NCBI RefSeq assembly: GCF_013030985.1
Contig: NZ_WPYP01000016.1
Span: 1-64,000, forward strand
DNA: 64,000 nt
Direction of reading: 5' to 3'
From: Ruegeria arenilitoris
GTDB taxonomy: Bacteria; Pseudomonadota; Alphaproteobacteria; Rhodobacterales; Rhodobacteraceae
Shown: piece by piece, positions 35,071 to 43,699 of the stretch
Numbering within the stretch: the first letter of the stretch is position 1
How the letters are laid out: each line of letters starts with the position of its first letter
The notes under the pieces: generated by a model
Seen by the model: the letters and a program-made list of their open reading frames with translations, nothing else
Database searches by the model: none
What the model was told of the DNA's origin: nothing
Position numbers and translations under genes: made by a program

Positions 35071-35778
35071 CTACTCTGGGTTGTTGAAATACGCAGCCAG
35101 GGCCGCGATCTCGTCGTTGTTCAGGCGGCCTGCGATCATCTGCATGACCGGATGGGGCCGTTTCTTTTCCTTGTAGGCGTGAAGGGCGACAACAAAATCC
35201 TCAGCAGGCCAGTAGACGATTGAGGGGATGCCTTCGTCGCCCCCTTCGATCTGGTGGCAAGTGGTGCATTCATTGCTGAGGTAAGCGCCGTATTCAGGAT
35301 CACCCTGAATCGCCAGGATTTCGGGGTCTATCGAGTGATCGGTCCCCTTGGCCGTCGGGTCAGCCTCTGGGATGTCGCTTGGGTTGTCGGAGAACCCACG
35401 CAAATAGGCAACTACATTCGCGCGGTCTTCCGGGTTTTTCAGACCAGCAAAGTTCATCCGGGTTCCAGACGCAAACGCGCGCGGGTTTTCAACATAGTCA
35501 GACAGAGTATCGGCATGCCATTCCAGACCAGAATTTCCCGCACGAGTTAGACTCTTGGAGTAATTGAACCCTTCAAGACCTGCCGCCTTTCTTCCAAAGA
35601 CCCCGTTCAGATGCGGCCCAATCTTGTTCTCGGCGCCTTTACCCACCTGATGACAGCTACTGCATTTTTCAAAAACAACTTTCCCTGCTTCTGCATCACC
35701 CAGATCCTCTGCAGTCGCTATCACCGGGGTAAGAACCCCGCCGACGATCACAAAGAACAGTTGATGCGGCAACCGCAT
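35071..35778 (-). CDS. soxE: SoxE, dihaem cytochrome c subunit of sulfide dehydrogenase
   Basis: A 235-residue secreted dihaem cytochrome. Signal peptide residues 1-23 (HQLFFVIVGGVLTPVIATAE), then haem site one CSSCH in KVVFEKCSSCHQVGKGAENK, with Met ligand candidates in GTRMNFAGL. Haem site two, CTTCH in LSNECTTCHQIEGGDEGIPS, resembles the cytochrome subunit of FCSD. The first half is close in sequence to the C-terminal domain of SoxD (FxGRKAAGLEGFNYSKSL versus VGASAGTVEGFKYSKAM), so gene duplication is likely. It lies two bases after the soxD stop and 24 before soxF; cotranscription is evident. Confidence 0.93.
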   Translation of the reverse strand: MRLPHQLFFVIVGGVLTPVIATAEDLGDAEAGKVVFEKCSSCHQVGKGAENKIGPHLNGVFGRKAAGLEGFNYSKSLTRAGNSGLEWHADTLSDYVENPRAFASGTRMNFAGLKNPEDRANVVAYLRGFSDNPSDIPEADPTAKGTDHSIDPEILAIQGDPEYGAYLSNECTTCHQIEGGDEGIPSIVYWPAEDFVVALHAYKEKKRPHPVMQMIAGRLNNDEIAALAAYFNNPE

Positions 35779-35780
35779 GG

Positions 35781-36827
35781 TCAGCTTCCAAATGACCTGA
35801 GATAGACGATAACCGCATCGATATCGTCCTGTTTTTTAAGACCAGCAAAGGACATCCGGGTCCCCTTCATATAAGCTTTGGGCTTGGCAAGAAACGCGGC
35901 CATTTCCTCATCAGTCCACACCAACCCGCCTTCGGCCGCAGCCTTCATGGCTTTGGAGTATTTGAACCCCTCAACAGTACCAGCACTTGCACCGACAATT
36001 CCGTTCAAGGCAGGCCCTGTGCGATGTTTGGCCCCCTCACCAATCTGATGGCAAGATTTGCATTTCTTGAAAACCTTCTCACCGCTTGCGATCATCTCAG
36101 GATCAAGCGCTGTGGCTTCTTCTGTCGTGACCTCAGCTTCTGCCGAGGTTTCCTGAGCGGCCGGTACGGCCTCTGCCGCTGCAGCATTGGCTTCGGTTTC
36201 TTCCGGCGTCACGTCCAGCACAGCCGCGCGCATTGTGATTTCGACACTGTCTTTGCAATTGGTCATGCACGGCTCAGCCGTCCAGAAATGTGCCTCAGAT
36301 GTCTCGCGGTCGTCCATGATGAACCCGTCGGCGTTCGGCATTTCCACGTCCAGGAAGTTCTCTTGTGACAAGGTGAACTCATCATCCACCAGATCGTTCG
36401 AATACAGGATGTAGGCCACAATCGCATAGACCTCATCCGGTTCCAGCGACTGGGCATCGCCGAACGGCATGGAACGGTTCACATAATCCCACACCGTGGA
36501 AAGATAGGGCCAGTAGGAGCCCACCGTTTTCAAAGGGTCCTTATCGGCGAGTGTGCCTTCACCGCCTGCCAGTTTGGGCCAGTTGTCCACGCCTTCGGCG
36601 AAATCGCCATGACAAATGGCACACTTCTCGGCGAAAACCTCTTCTCCGGTGAAGACATCGCCGGACCCCACAGGCAATCCTGTTCCGTCCGGTGCCACGT
36701 CCAGGTTCCATGCCGCAATCTCTTCCGGCAGCGCCGGTCGCCCTAGTCCCAGTTTTTCCGCCGAGGCGGGGATTGCCAAGCTCAGGCCAATGGCGGAGGC
36801 GGTGAACAACTTAAGATACTTCGACAT
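35781..36827 (-). CDS. soxD: SoxD, cytochrome c subunit of sulfane dehydrogenase
   Basis: A 348-residue secreted dihaem cytochrome, the partner of SoxC. Signal peptide residues 1-23 (LKLFTASAIGLSLAIPASAE), haem site one CAICH in EVFAEKCAICHGDFAEGVDN, a central CMTNC segment, an Ala/Glu-rich linker (about residues 225-255), and haem site two CKSCH in KVFKKCKSCHQIGEGAKHR. It accepts electrons from the SoxC molybdenum centre during oxidation of SoxY-bound sulfane sulfur. ATG 36827 lies inside the soxC end (17-base overlap), so the two are translated together. The longer open frame upstream is soxC shadow. Confidence 0.95.
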   Translation of the reverse strand: MSKYLKLFTASAIGLSLAIPASAEKLGLGRPALPEEIAAWNLDVAPDGTGLPVGSGDVFTGEEVFAEKCAICHGDFAEGVDNWPKLAGGEGTLADKDPLKTVGSYWPYLSTVWDYVNRSMPFGDAQSLEPDEVYAIVAYILYSNDLVDDEFTLSQENFLDVEMPNADGFIMDDRETSEAHFWTAEPCMTNCKDSVEITMRAAVLDVTPEETEANAAAAEAVPAAQETSAEAEVTTEEATALDPEMIASGEKVFKKCKSCHQIGEGAKHRTGPALNGIVGASAGTVEGFKYSKAMKAAAEGGLVWTDEEMAAFLAKPKAYMKGTRMSFAGLKKQDDIDAVIVYLRSFGS

Positions 36828-38082
36828 TTTCCGCCTCTCCGGTTTCCTTGATCCACCAGGTCTGGATACAGTTGTTGTGATAGATCGAGTTCTCGCCCCG
36901 CGCTTCGCGCAACTGTGCCTTGCTTGGCTGCACATATCCGGTGGAATCTTTGGCCCGGGCCTGCAGCAACATTTCCGAGCCGTCCCAATTAAAGTCCAGA
37001 TAGAAGCGGGTCAGTGCTTTGTCAGTCCCCGGTGCAGCCAAACGCGCCGGAAGCCAGTTCTTGCCGCCATCAACCGACACATCGACGCCGGTAATCGAGC
37101 CTCGGCCCGACCATGCCAGACCCGTGATTACCAACGGCCCCGGACCATGTGTGATCGGCGCTTGTGGGCTGGGCGAAGTGACAACCGATTTGGCGTCCAT
37201 CACCCACGTCCATTTGCGCGATGTTCCGTCTTCGAGGGTATCCGTGTACTTGGATGTCTCCTCGCGACTTTCGATGGCCGTCTCGGTGACTTCGACACGG
37301 CGCAGCCACTTGACCCACATGTTGCCTTCCCAGCCGGGAACGACAAGACGAACGGGATATCCGTGTTCTTTGCGCAGAGCCTCACCATTGGCCTTGAACG
37401 CAACGAGCACGTCATCCATCGCCTTTTCCAACGGGATCGAGCGCCCGTTGGAAGACGCATCCGCGCCTTCAACATAAACCCACTTGCCTTCGGGTTTGAC
37501 ACCGGCCTCTTCCAACAAGGTGCGCAGCGGCACGCCGGAATATTCCATATTGTGGATCATGCCATGGGTGAACTGTGCACCGTTAAGCTGCGCGCCGGCC
37601 CATTCCATGCCGGTGTTCGCGGCGCATTCGCAAAAATAGACCCGGTTTTCGCGCGGAAAACGCTCAAGGTCCTCGTAAGTAAACACAAGCGGCGTATCCA
37701 CAAGACCGTTGATCATCAGGCGGTAGTCCGGCTTGCGCAATTCGATGGCACCGGAATGGTGCCGCTCGAACGCACATCCCTGCGGTGTGATCGTTCCATC
37801 CAAGGCGTGGATAGGCGTAAAGTTAATCGAACTGATCGTATCCGCAGTCAGCCATTCGACATTGCGCCGAACGACATCCTTTTCAAACTGGATCGGCAGC
37901 CCATATGGGGTAGCATCCACGCCTTCCCCAGTGGCCTGTGCCCATTCTTGGACCTGCGTTATCAATGGGTCTGGCCCCGCAGCGCGGGCTGCTCCGGCAC
38001 CGACGGCGCCCACTCCTACGGCAGCCGCTCCGCTCAGAAACTGGCGGCGGGAAGGTGCTTTTTCTTTGGAGTTCTCACTCAT
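36811..38082 (-). CDS. soxC: SoxC, molybdoprotein subunit of sulfane dehydrogenase
   Basis: A 423-residue sulfite-oxidase-fold molybdoenzyme. A twin-arginine leader (SRRQFLSGAAAVGVGAVG) precedes the molybdopterin domain. RVYFCECAANTGMEW carries the Cys ligand of molybdenum and is diagnostic of SoxC. GYPVRLVVPGWEGNMWVKWL and a C-terminal dimerisation domain complete the fold. Together with SoxD it removes six electrons from the SoxY-cysteine persulfide. It lies 66 bases downstream of soxB; AGGCAAACCAG-type ribosome region precedes the ATG. Haem and molybdenum cofactor needs of SoxCD fit with hemA and moaA genes nearby. Confidence 0.95.
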   Translation of the reverse strand: MSENSKEKAPSRRQFLSGAAAVGVGAVGAGAARAAGPDPLITQVQEWAQATGEGVDATPYGLPIQFEKDVVRRNVEWLTADTISSINFTPIHALDGTITPQGCAFERHHSGAIELRKPDYRLMINGLVDTPLVFTYEDLERFPRENRVYFCECAANTGMEWAGAQLNGAQFTHGMIHNMEYSGVPLRTLLEEAGVKPEGKWVYVEGADASSNGRSIPLEKAMDDVLVAFKANGEALRKEHGYPVRLVVPGWEGNMWVKWLRRVEVTETAIESREETSKYTDTLEDGTSRKWTWVMDAKSVVTSPSPQAPITHGPGPLVITGLAWSGRGSITGVDVSVDGGKNWLPARLAAPGTDKALTRFYLDFNWDGSEMLLQARAKDSTGYVQPSKAQLREARGENSIYHNNCIQTWWIKETGEAENVEVS

Positions 38083-38148
38083 CTGGTTTGCCTCCGTTAC
38101 TCGATCAGCAATTCTTGTTTTTTGGGTATGACGCTCGAGATTGCGGTG

Positions 38149-39846
38149 TCATGCACCGATCACTTCGACCGAGGTGTTCGGCGCGACGGTCACGGTGCCC
38201 TGATTGCGAATATGGCTTTCGACGACATCCCAGATCGGCGGACCTTCGGTGCCTGCGTTGACGCTTGCCCAACCCGCGACAACGTAAGTCTTGGCCGGAT
38301 CAATCGCTTCACCTGTTTTGAGTAACGTCATATCGGTAATCCGCTGCCCCTGTGGCTTGGTGACGTCGATGCGATAGCCAAGCCCCCCGACGCGGACCAT
38401 GTCACCACCCTGCTGGTAATAAGGATCGGGGTTGAACAGGTTGTCACCGACATCTTCTAGGATGATATGGATGAATTCACCCGTCATTTCAGTGCGATAG
38501 GCATTCGGATAAGTCATCGAGGTGACATTCCAGATATCCTCGCGGGTGATCTCCTGACCCGGCAGGATCGATGGCCCCCAGCGCACGCCCGGCGACATGG
38601 CAATATCGGCTTCGCGTTCGCTAAGCAGCGCGTCGCAGATCAGGTCGTCCCATGTGCCGTTGAAGTTACCCCGCCGATAGAGAAGCGAATCCGTCTTGCC
38701 AATCACCTCGCTCAGCGCTGCCTCATAGGGTGCGCGCTGTTCATCGATCAGCGCCGTGATCACAGGATCGGGTGCAATAACGTCTGAAAAGATCGGGATC
38801 AGCTTGTGCTTTAATCCCATCATCTGGCCATCCCGTACATCCAGGTCGACGCGGCTGACAAATTTTCCATTCGAACCTGATGCGATGATGTGTGTTTTTC
38901 CGACCAGAACCGGCTCGGGCAACGCGTCATGGGTATGGCCGCTAAGGATCACATCAATCCCCCGCACCCGGCCCGCCATCTTCTTGTCGACATCGAAACC
39001 ATTGTGGCTGAGCACGACGACAACATCGGCCCCGGCATCGCGGACCTCATCCACCATGGCCTGCATGTTCTCATCCCGGATACCGAATGAATACTCAGGG
39101 AACATCCAGCTGGGGTTGGCAATCGGCATATAAGGGAAAGCCTGGCCGATTACGGCAACCTTCGCCCCGCCACGTTCGAAGAACTTATAGGGCTTAAACA
39201 ACTCGGCCGGTTCGTCCCATTCGGCATCAAAAACGTTCTGGCCCAACGACGCAAAAGGTAAGCCTTCGACGATCTCGTTGACCCGTTCGCTGCCCAGCGT
39301 GAACTCCCAATGGAAGGTCATCGCATCGGGCTTGAGTGCGTTCATCACATTGACCATGTCCTGCCCCGCTGTCTGATAGCAGGTGTAGGATCCGTGCCAG
39401 GTATCGCCGCCATCCAACAGCAAGGCGTCGGGACGGTCTGCACGAATGGCGTTGATGACTGTTGAAACCCGATCCAGCCCCCCTACCCGACCGTAAGCTT
39501 GCGCCAGCGCAGAGAAATCGTTGTAGGTCAATGCATAGGCAGATGGGCTGCCATCTTCGATTCCGTAAGCCTTGCGGAACGCTGCGCCCGTGACATGTGG
39601 CATCTGTCCTTGGGCATTGCCGATACCTAGATTGACCTCTGGCTCACGGAAAAAGATCGGTTTGAGTTGCGCGTGTATGTCTGTGACATGGATCAGGCTG
39701 ATATTGCCAAAGGTCTCGAATTCCAACAGTTGGTCTTGCGTCAGGCTTTGCTGAGCAGCAAGTCTGGCCCAGTTGCCAAACCCGGACGCCCCATACAGCG
39801 CCGAGGCTGCCATTGAGACCTGTAGAAAATCACGTCGCGAAATCAT
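38149..39846 (-). CDS. soxB: SoxB, thiosulfohydrolase
   Basis: A 565-residue di-manganese hydrolase that releases sulfate from the SoxY-bound sulfonate. A twin-arginine leader (SRRDFLQVSMAASALYGASG) is followed by the metallophosphatase motifs LIHVTDIHAQLKPI, LLLDGGDTWHGSYTC, VVVLSHNGFDVDKK and VILSGHTHDALPEP. The 5'-nucleotidase-like C-terminal domain contains VTSMTYPNAYRTEMTG. All expected metal ligands (Asp, His, Asp, Asn-equivalent, His, His) are present. Length is as in other SoxB proteins. An 87-base gap to soxA contains a strong palindrome and a hairpin, so its expression may be tuned separately within the operon. Confidence 0.96.
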   Translation of the reverse strand: MISRRDFLQVSMAASALYGASGFGNWARLAAQQSLTQDQLLEFETFGNISLIHVTDIHAQLKPIFFREPEVNLGIGNAQGQMPHVTGAAFRKAYGIEDGSPSAYALTYNDFSALAQAYGRVGGLDRVSTVINAIRADRPDALLLDGGDTWHGSYTCYQTAGQDMVNVMNALKPDAMTFHWEFTLGSERVNEIVEGLPFASLGQNVFDAEWDEPAELFKPYKFFERGGAKVAVIGQAFPYMPIANPSWMFPEYSFGIRDENMQAMVDEVRDAGADVVVVLSHNGFDVDKKMAGRVRGIDVILSGHTHDALPEPVLVGKTHIIASGSNGKFVSRVDLDVRDGQMMGLKHKLIPIFSDVIAPDPVITALIDEQRAPYEAALSEVIGKTDSLLYRRGNFNGTWDDLICDALLSEREADIAMSPGVRWGPSILPGQEITREDIWNVTSMTYPNAYRTEMTGEFIHIILEDVGDNLFNPDPYYQQGGDMVRVGGLGYRIDVTKPQGQRITDMTLLKTGEAIDPAKTYVVAGWASVNAGTEGPPIWDVVESHIRNQGTVTVAPNTSVEVIGA

Positions 39847-39862
39847 CTATCGGCTTTCCTAT

Positions 39863-39882
39863 TTCACATATAAATGTGTGAA
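39863..39882. promoter_or_regulatory. Inverted repeat upstream of soxB
   Basis: TTCACA (39863-39868) and TGTGAA (39877-39882) form perfect arms separated by eight bases, about 16 bases upstream of the soxB start. It may be an operator or a small RNA hairpin covering the ribosome site. Confidence 0.35.
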
Positions 39883-39899
39883 TGTTACTTCCGTGAAGA

Positions 39900-39927
39900 A
39901 CCCGCGCAGGACATGTCCGACGCGGGT
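39900..39927 (-). terminator. Hairpin just after soxA (attenuator-like)
   Basis: Arms ACCCGCG (39900-39906) and CGCGGGT (39921-39927) enclose the palindrome GGACATGTCC with a two-base internal mismatch. In the direction of transcription it is followed by TTCTTC rather than a full T-run. It begins within the last codons and stop of soxA and probably reduces read-through into soxB or protects the upstream message. Confidence 0.4.
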
Positions 39928-39933
39928 AAGGCG

Positions 39934-40779
39934 TTACTGGCGCACCGCTGGAGTTTCGACCGAAAGCCCGTTGCCGCGCGATGCTACGTAAAGCTCCAGC
40001 GCTCGGAACTCGTCAGAGCCTTCCGCAAAAGTCTCGGCCCGCGTATCCCGAATACAGCCGCGGAAACGGTTGTGGCGCGAGATCAGCTTCGCTTGTTTCA
40101 GCCGGTAGGTCGGGAAACCATTGATCATGCCCTGGCTCAGGTGATCAGCCCGGATCATGTTGCCCCAGTTTTCTTCGTGGCAATTGGCACAGCTCAACTC
40201 AAGCTGGCCGTAGCGAGTATAGTACATCTCTTTGCCCTGCTCCCAGTACGGAGCAGCAGCACCATCAATGGCCACGTTCATGGGCATGCCACGCGACTGC
40301 AGACCTATCAAAGCGACCAGTCCCTGCATGTCAGCACCTGACCATTTCAAGGCATCCGCTTCCATGTGATCGGTGCGGCATTTGTTGATCAGGTCTTCCA
40401 TCACGACCAGCCTACCGCTTTCGGCGTCGACCTTGGGCATTGATGCATGAAGCCCTTCAAAGCTTTCCACCCCATCGTGACAGGATGCGCAGCTTTTTTC
40501 GGCCGCTCCGTCAACGGTTTCAAAGAGATCTGCTGCCTGATCGACAAAAATCATCGCCGGGTTGTCAAAGTCATCGATCTGCAATGCCTGCGTTTCGTCC
40601 GTCCGGAAATGCCATCCCGAATAGATCGTATCAAGGTTTTCAGTATGCGCCGGTGCCTCGGTGACTGAGGTCATGTTCAACTCATCGTTGATCACCAGAT
40701 TGTCGTCGTCCGGTCCAGCGTTCACAGTAACTGGAAAGACCCAGACCGCCGCCATCGTCGCTAGTGCCTTTGTATTCAT
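39934..40779 (-). CDS. soxA: SoxA, dihaem cytochrome subunit of the SoxXA complex
   Basis: A 281-residue secreted cytochrome. Signal peptide residues 1-21 (TKALATMAAVWVFPVTVNAG), haem site CASCH in EKSCASCHDGVESF and haem site CANCH in LELSCANCHEENWGN. The catalytic persulfide cysteine lies in NRFRGCIRDTRAETFA, the hallmark of SoxA. A middle Cys-Arg-Thr-Asp stretch lines up with the lost haem of longer three-haem SoxA forms. With SoxX it attaches thiosulfate to the SoxY cysteine. ATG 40779 opens the signal peptide and has GGGAGGAAC before it; the ten-codon longer frame is not used. Confidence 0.95.
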   Translation of the reverse strand: MNTKALATMAAVWVFPVTVNAGPDDDNLVINDELNMTSVTEAPAHTENLDTIYSGWHFRTDETQALQIDDFDNPAMIFVDQAADLFETVDGAAEKSCASCHDGVESFEGLHASMPKVDAESGRLVVMEDLINKCRTDHMEADALKWSGADMQGLVALIGLQSRGMPMNVAIDGAAAPYWEQGKEMYYTRYGQLELSCANCHEENWGNMIRADHLSQGMINGFPTYRLKQAKLISRHNRFRGCIRDTRAETFAEGSDEFRALELYVASRGNGLSVETPAVRQ

Positions 40780-40849
40780 TACGTTCCTCCCTTGGTGGAC
40801 CAGCGCCAACGATCACAGTCGGCACTGATCTTCCTTAGCGGTCGAGCCG

Positions 40850-41179
40850 TCAGGCGATCTCGATCGATTTTTTGGTGTCGTAGACAGAGCCGTCGTCGTC
40901 ATACCAGGTAAAGACGAACTCACCCGCTTCGGGCACGGTGGCGTCGAACTGGAAATACGGGTTGGTTGAAATCGCCGGTTCCATTGTCACATCGATCACC
41001 AACTCACCATTAAACTCGCAGGTAAAGCGGTTAATGATGGAACGTGGAATGACATTGCCTTCTTTGTCTTTACGCTGGCCGCTTTCCATCTTGTGGCTGA
41101 TCAGAGTCTTGATCGTGATCGTTTCGCCAGCAGCAGCAGTCTTTGGAACCTTGACGCGGGGTTTTACACCGGATGCCAT
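40850..41179 (-). CDS. soxZ: SoxZ, sulfur carrier complex subunit
   Basis: A 109-residue small beta-sandwich protein. It starts MASGVKPRVKVPKTAAAGET with a typical TIKTLISHKMESGQRKDKEG stretch and RSIINRFTCEFNGELV, and has no signal peptide. This is normal, since SoxZ is carried out by the twin-arginine leader of SoxY. It heterodimerises with SoxY and positions the swinging arm. Length matches the family (about 105-110). It lies 35 bases after soxY, with GGAGAACACCCCC-type ribosome region before the ATG. Confidence 0.95.
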   Translation of the reverse strand: MASGVKPRVKVPKTAAAGETITIKTLISHKMESGQRKDKEGNVIPRSIINRFTCEFNGELVIDVTMEPAISTNPYFQFDATVPEAGEFVFTWYDDDGSVYDTKKSIEIA

Positions 41180-41214
41180 GGGGGTGTTCTCCTGTTCTTC
41201 AGGGCGCGCGGCGA

Positions 41215-41631
41215 TCAGCCACCGCAGCCGCCAATTGTCACTTTTACGGTCGCCGAGGCCTTGGCAAAGTTGCCATCAGCCATCTTGGCCACTGCAATCA
41301 CATCCTGAGTTCCGGCAAGCCGGATGCGTGTTGAGGCAGCCTGCTCGGCAGCAAGCGGACCGAAGTTGAACGTGGCGACACCCGGTTCGGGGTTGCCCGC
41401 GGCCACAATCAGGATCGAAACCGCACCCGGAGCGCTAACTTCAATCGGAACAGTGTTACCGTTCTCGGCGATTTCAGGCGCTGTCAGGGAGACACCTCCA
41501 TCGGCCATTTCCGCACCACCCGTGAAGGCCGAAATCGCATCGGCGGCGGCCGCATTTGCACGGAACGGTACCAATGCCATAACCGCGGCGCCCAGGCCCA
41601 AGGCCAGAGTCTCGCGACGAGAAAGTTCCAT
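41215..41631 (-). CDS. soxY: SoxY, sulfur substrate carrier
   Basis: A 138-residue exported carrier. A twin-arginine leader (LSRRETLALGLGAAVMALVP) is followed by the immunoglobulin-like domain and the C-terminal swinging arm VTIGGCGG at the very end. Its single cysteine, the second last Gly-Gly motif residue group GGCGG, covalently holds sulfur intermediates. The end of the protein right after GG is as expected. ATG 41631 with AGGAGATTG upstream is preferred over a start eight codons earlier. It lies 46 bases after soxX. Confidence 0.95.
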   Translation of the reverse strand: MELSRRETLALGLGAAVMALVPFRANAAAADAISAFTGGAEMADGGVSLTAPEIAENGNTVPIEVSAPGAVSILIVAAGNPEPGVATFNFGPLAAEQAASTRIRLAGTQDVIAVAKMADGNFAKASATVKVTIGGCGG

Positions 41632-41677
41632 TTTCAATCTCCTATGAATCCTCAAGATTTCGCGCTTTCAAGCGCGA

Positions 41678-42154
41678 TTATTGCTCTTTCAGGGTTGTAA
41701 GAAACGCGACAACGTCCTCGATTTCCTGTGCTGTCAGAATTGACGTCAAAGCTGCCGAGGCAGCTTTGCCGGTATAGGCATCACCCGGCCGGATATAGCC
41801 GTCATCCTTGTAGAAGGCCGGCATAACCGTGCCCTCAAACGTCATCTTTGCGTTTGCTACCAGACCGCGAAGTTCCGCCTCAGACCAACGGTCGCCTGCA
41901 CCATCCAGCATCGGGCCGACCTCGCCATGAAACGGAATGTCGGCAAGCGCAGTAAGCTCATGACAAGCGACACAATTGCCCTTGGACTTTTCTCCTACAA
42001 TGAGCGCGCCGTTCGCTGCGTCGCCAGGGACTCCGGTCAACGATTGCTCAATCGCGCCATAGTCGTCGAACTGAACGTCTTTCGGGCCTGTCTCTGCAGC
42101 AAATGCAGCACCGCCCGTCATTGCACAGACCAATGTTATAAGCCTCAGCTTCAT
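41678..42154 (-). CDS. soxX: SoxX, monohaem cytochrome subunit of SoxXA
   Basis: A 158-residue secreted cytochrome. Signal peptide residues 1-19 (KLRLITLVCAMTGGAAFAAE), then haem site CVACH in SKGNCVACHELTALADIPFH and an axial Met in GTVMPAFYKDDG. It takes the electrons released when SoxA joins thiosulfate to SoxY. ATG 42154 follows GGGAGGGATC. It is the first gene of the XYZABCDEF operon, with about 130 bases upstream to the soxW stop. That region holds an operator-like palindrome fitting SoxR-type repressors and an AT-rich promoter. Confidence 0.94.
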   Translation of the reverse strand: MKLRLITLVCAMTGGAAFAAETGPKDVQFDDYGAIEQSLTGVPGDAANGALIVGEKSKGNCVACHELTALADIPFHGEVGPMLDGAGDRWSEAELRGLVANAKMTFEGTVMPAFYKDDGYIRPGDAYTGKAASAALTSILTAQEIEDVVAFLTTLKEQ

Positions 42155-42243
42155 GATCCCTCCCATTTTTTTCCGCGCCTTTGGCGCTATGCGACCCAAA
42201 GCCTTTGTGTACCGTAGTCGACGCACAGGGCTGATCGCAACAT

Positions 42244-42265
42244 AAAATTCATTTTTGTGAATTTT
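42244..42265. promoter_or_regulatory. Candidate SoxR operator upstream of soxX
   Basis: Perfect 8-bp arms AAAATTCA (42244-42251) and TGAATTTT (42258-42265) with a 6-base spacer. The core ATTC-N8-GAAT is the form reported for the SqrR/BigR relatives of SoxR. Its centre is about 100 bases upstream of the soxX start. Confidence 0.6.
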
Positions 42266-42285
42266 TTTATTTGTAATAACTCTAG

Positions 42286-42864
42286 TCAATCACTTGAAAC
42301 ATTGTTGCGCTCTTGAATGCGTCGCGCATGGTATCTTTGAAAATCCTCCCCGTTATCAAATTCGTATCGATTTTCGTTGACCCAGGTAAACAGGTCCAAG
42401 GTGGTTACCTTGGAAAAAGCGCCCGGCATGGCCGCGACGGCAGCTTCGGCGGCCGTCGAATCCCCAGGTACGTTTTCAGGCAGGAAGATAAGCGTCGGCG
42501 TGAACAGGATTCCCCACTTGCGCATTAACGCCCGCTGCTCGGCCTCTTCTCCATCAAAGTCGACAGCCGTCGCGCTTCCGTGCAAATCCAGTTGAACGAC
42601 AAAGAAGTTGTCTTCGATATAGGCAGAAAGGTCTGGTTGTGGAAAAACCTCCTCGTGCATCTTCTTACAGTAGATGCAACCCTGCTGCTCGATGAGCAAG
42701 ACCAGACGTTTCCCTTCAGCAGACGCTTCCTCAAGATCCTCGCGCAGGTCCTTGAATGTATCCCGCATCCAGGGCGTTTTGTGCAGGCCATCATCTCCAA
42801 GCTCTGCTGCGGACACTGCCCCGGCAAACAGAACGGCGAAAAAAGAAAAAAGAAACCGTCTCAT
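42286..42864 (-). CDS. soxW: SoxW, periplasmic thioredoxin
   Basis: A 192-residue secreted thioredoxin-fold protein. Signal peptide residues 1-20 (RFLFSFFAVLFAGAVSAAE), redox motif CIYC in LLIEQQGCIYCKKMHEEVF, and the cis-proline region LFTPTLIFLPE. It receives electrons from SoxV in the membrane and keeps Sox proteins such as SoxY reduced. GGAGGATATT precedes ATG 42864. It begins 14 bases after soxV and ends before the soxX promoter region, so soxVW is its own short operon starting at the divergent soxS promoter. Confidence 0.92.
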   Translation of the reverse strand: MRRFLFSFFAVLFAGAVSAAELGDDGLHKTPWMRDTFKDLREDLEEASAEGKRLVLLIEQQGCIYCKKMHEEVFPQPDLSAYIEDNFFVVQLDLHGSATAVDFDGEEAEQRALMRKWGILFTPTLIFLPENVPGDSTAAEAAVAAMPGAFSKVTTLDLFTWVNENRYEFDNGEDFQRYHARRIQERNNVSSD

Positions 42865-42878
42865 AATATCCTCCAGAA

Positions 42879-43619
42879 TTAGCCAATGACCGCCAGCCAA
42901 GGCATATGAACCAGCATCCACTGGGCAATGTGATTTATGGAGTTGGTGGCGATCAAAACGCCAAAGAGGATCAGCAAGGCCCCCATCGCCTTCTCGATCA
43001 GCCCCAAATGTTTTCTGAACCGCGCCATCCACTGCATGAAGGGGCGCACAAGAAATGCCGCCAGAACAAACGGCGCGGTCATGCCAATGCCGTAGACGAA
43101 TAAAAGCCAGGCACCGCGCCAAGCTGTTTCCGTTCCTGCGGCGGTGAACAGGATGGCCGCCAGAACCGGTCCGACGCATGGCGTCCAACCAAAGGCAAAG
43201 GCCAGCCCTAGAACATATGCCCCGACCGGGTTTACATTCGACGTCTCGCCGATGTCCGCCCGAAACTGGCGATAGAGGAATCCAATGCGGATGATCCCCA
43301 GAAAGTGCAGGCCCATCGCCATGATGATGGCCGCTGCGATCCAGCGCAGAATGTCAAAATACTCACGAATTAACTGGCCAAGTATTGACGCTGTTGCCCC
43401 CAGTGCCATGAAAATCGTTATGATTCCCGCTGCAAAAGCCATGGCTGAAATCGTTGCTTTACGGCGCACATCTACGGGAATGTCAGAGCCTGCTGAAATC
43501 CGCTCCATCCCGACACCAGCCAGATAGCTGAGGTAGAACGGAACAATAGGCAATATGCACGGAGAGAGAAACGACAACAGACCTGCGACCCAAGCTCCTG
43601 CAAATGTAATGTCGAGCAT
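42879..43619 (-). CDS. soxV: SoxV, CcdA-type membrane thiol transporter
   Basis: A 246-residue membrane protein with six hydrophobic segments and both redox cysteines of the CcdA/DsbD-beta family: LLSFLSPCILPIVPFYLSYL and GWTPCVGPVLAAIL. It moves reducing equivalents from cytoplasmic thioredoxin to periplasmic SoxW. ATG 43619 is preferred over a TTG six bases earlier. It is divergent from soxS across 80 bases, the arrangement known from other alphaproteobacterial sox loci, where SoxR binds between them. Confidence 0.94.
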   Translation of the reverse strand: MLDITFAGAWVAGLLSFLSPCILPIVPFYLSYLAGVGMERISAGSDIPVDVRRKATISAMAFAAGIITIFMALGATASILGQLIREYFDILRWIAAAIIMAMGLHFLGIIRIGFLYRQFRADIGETSNVNPVGAYVLGLAFAFGWTPCVGPVLAAILFTAAGTETAWRGAWLLFVYGIGMTAPFVLAAFLVRPFMQWMARFRKHLGLIEKAMGALLILFGVLIATNSINHIAQWMLVHMPWLAVIG

Positions 43620-43699
43620 AGTCAAATCCGTTCGGACAGGTTATCATTCATACATTCAAAATAATAAAGATATTGCACTGCGGTCAATCGGAGCTTGTG

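Noticed and set aside
36616..38325. Plus-strand frame of 569 codons across soxD, soxC and soxB ends
   Set aside because: It runs across three real genes on the other strand and has no plausible product.
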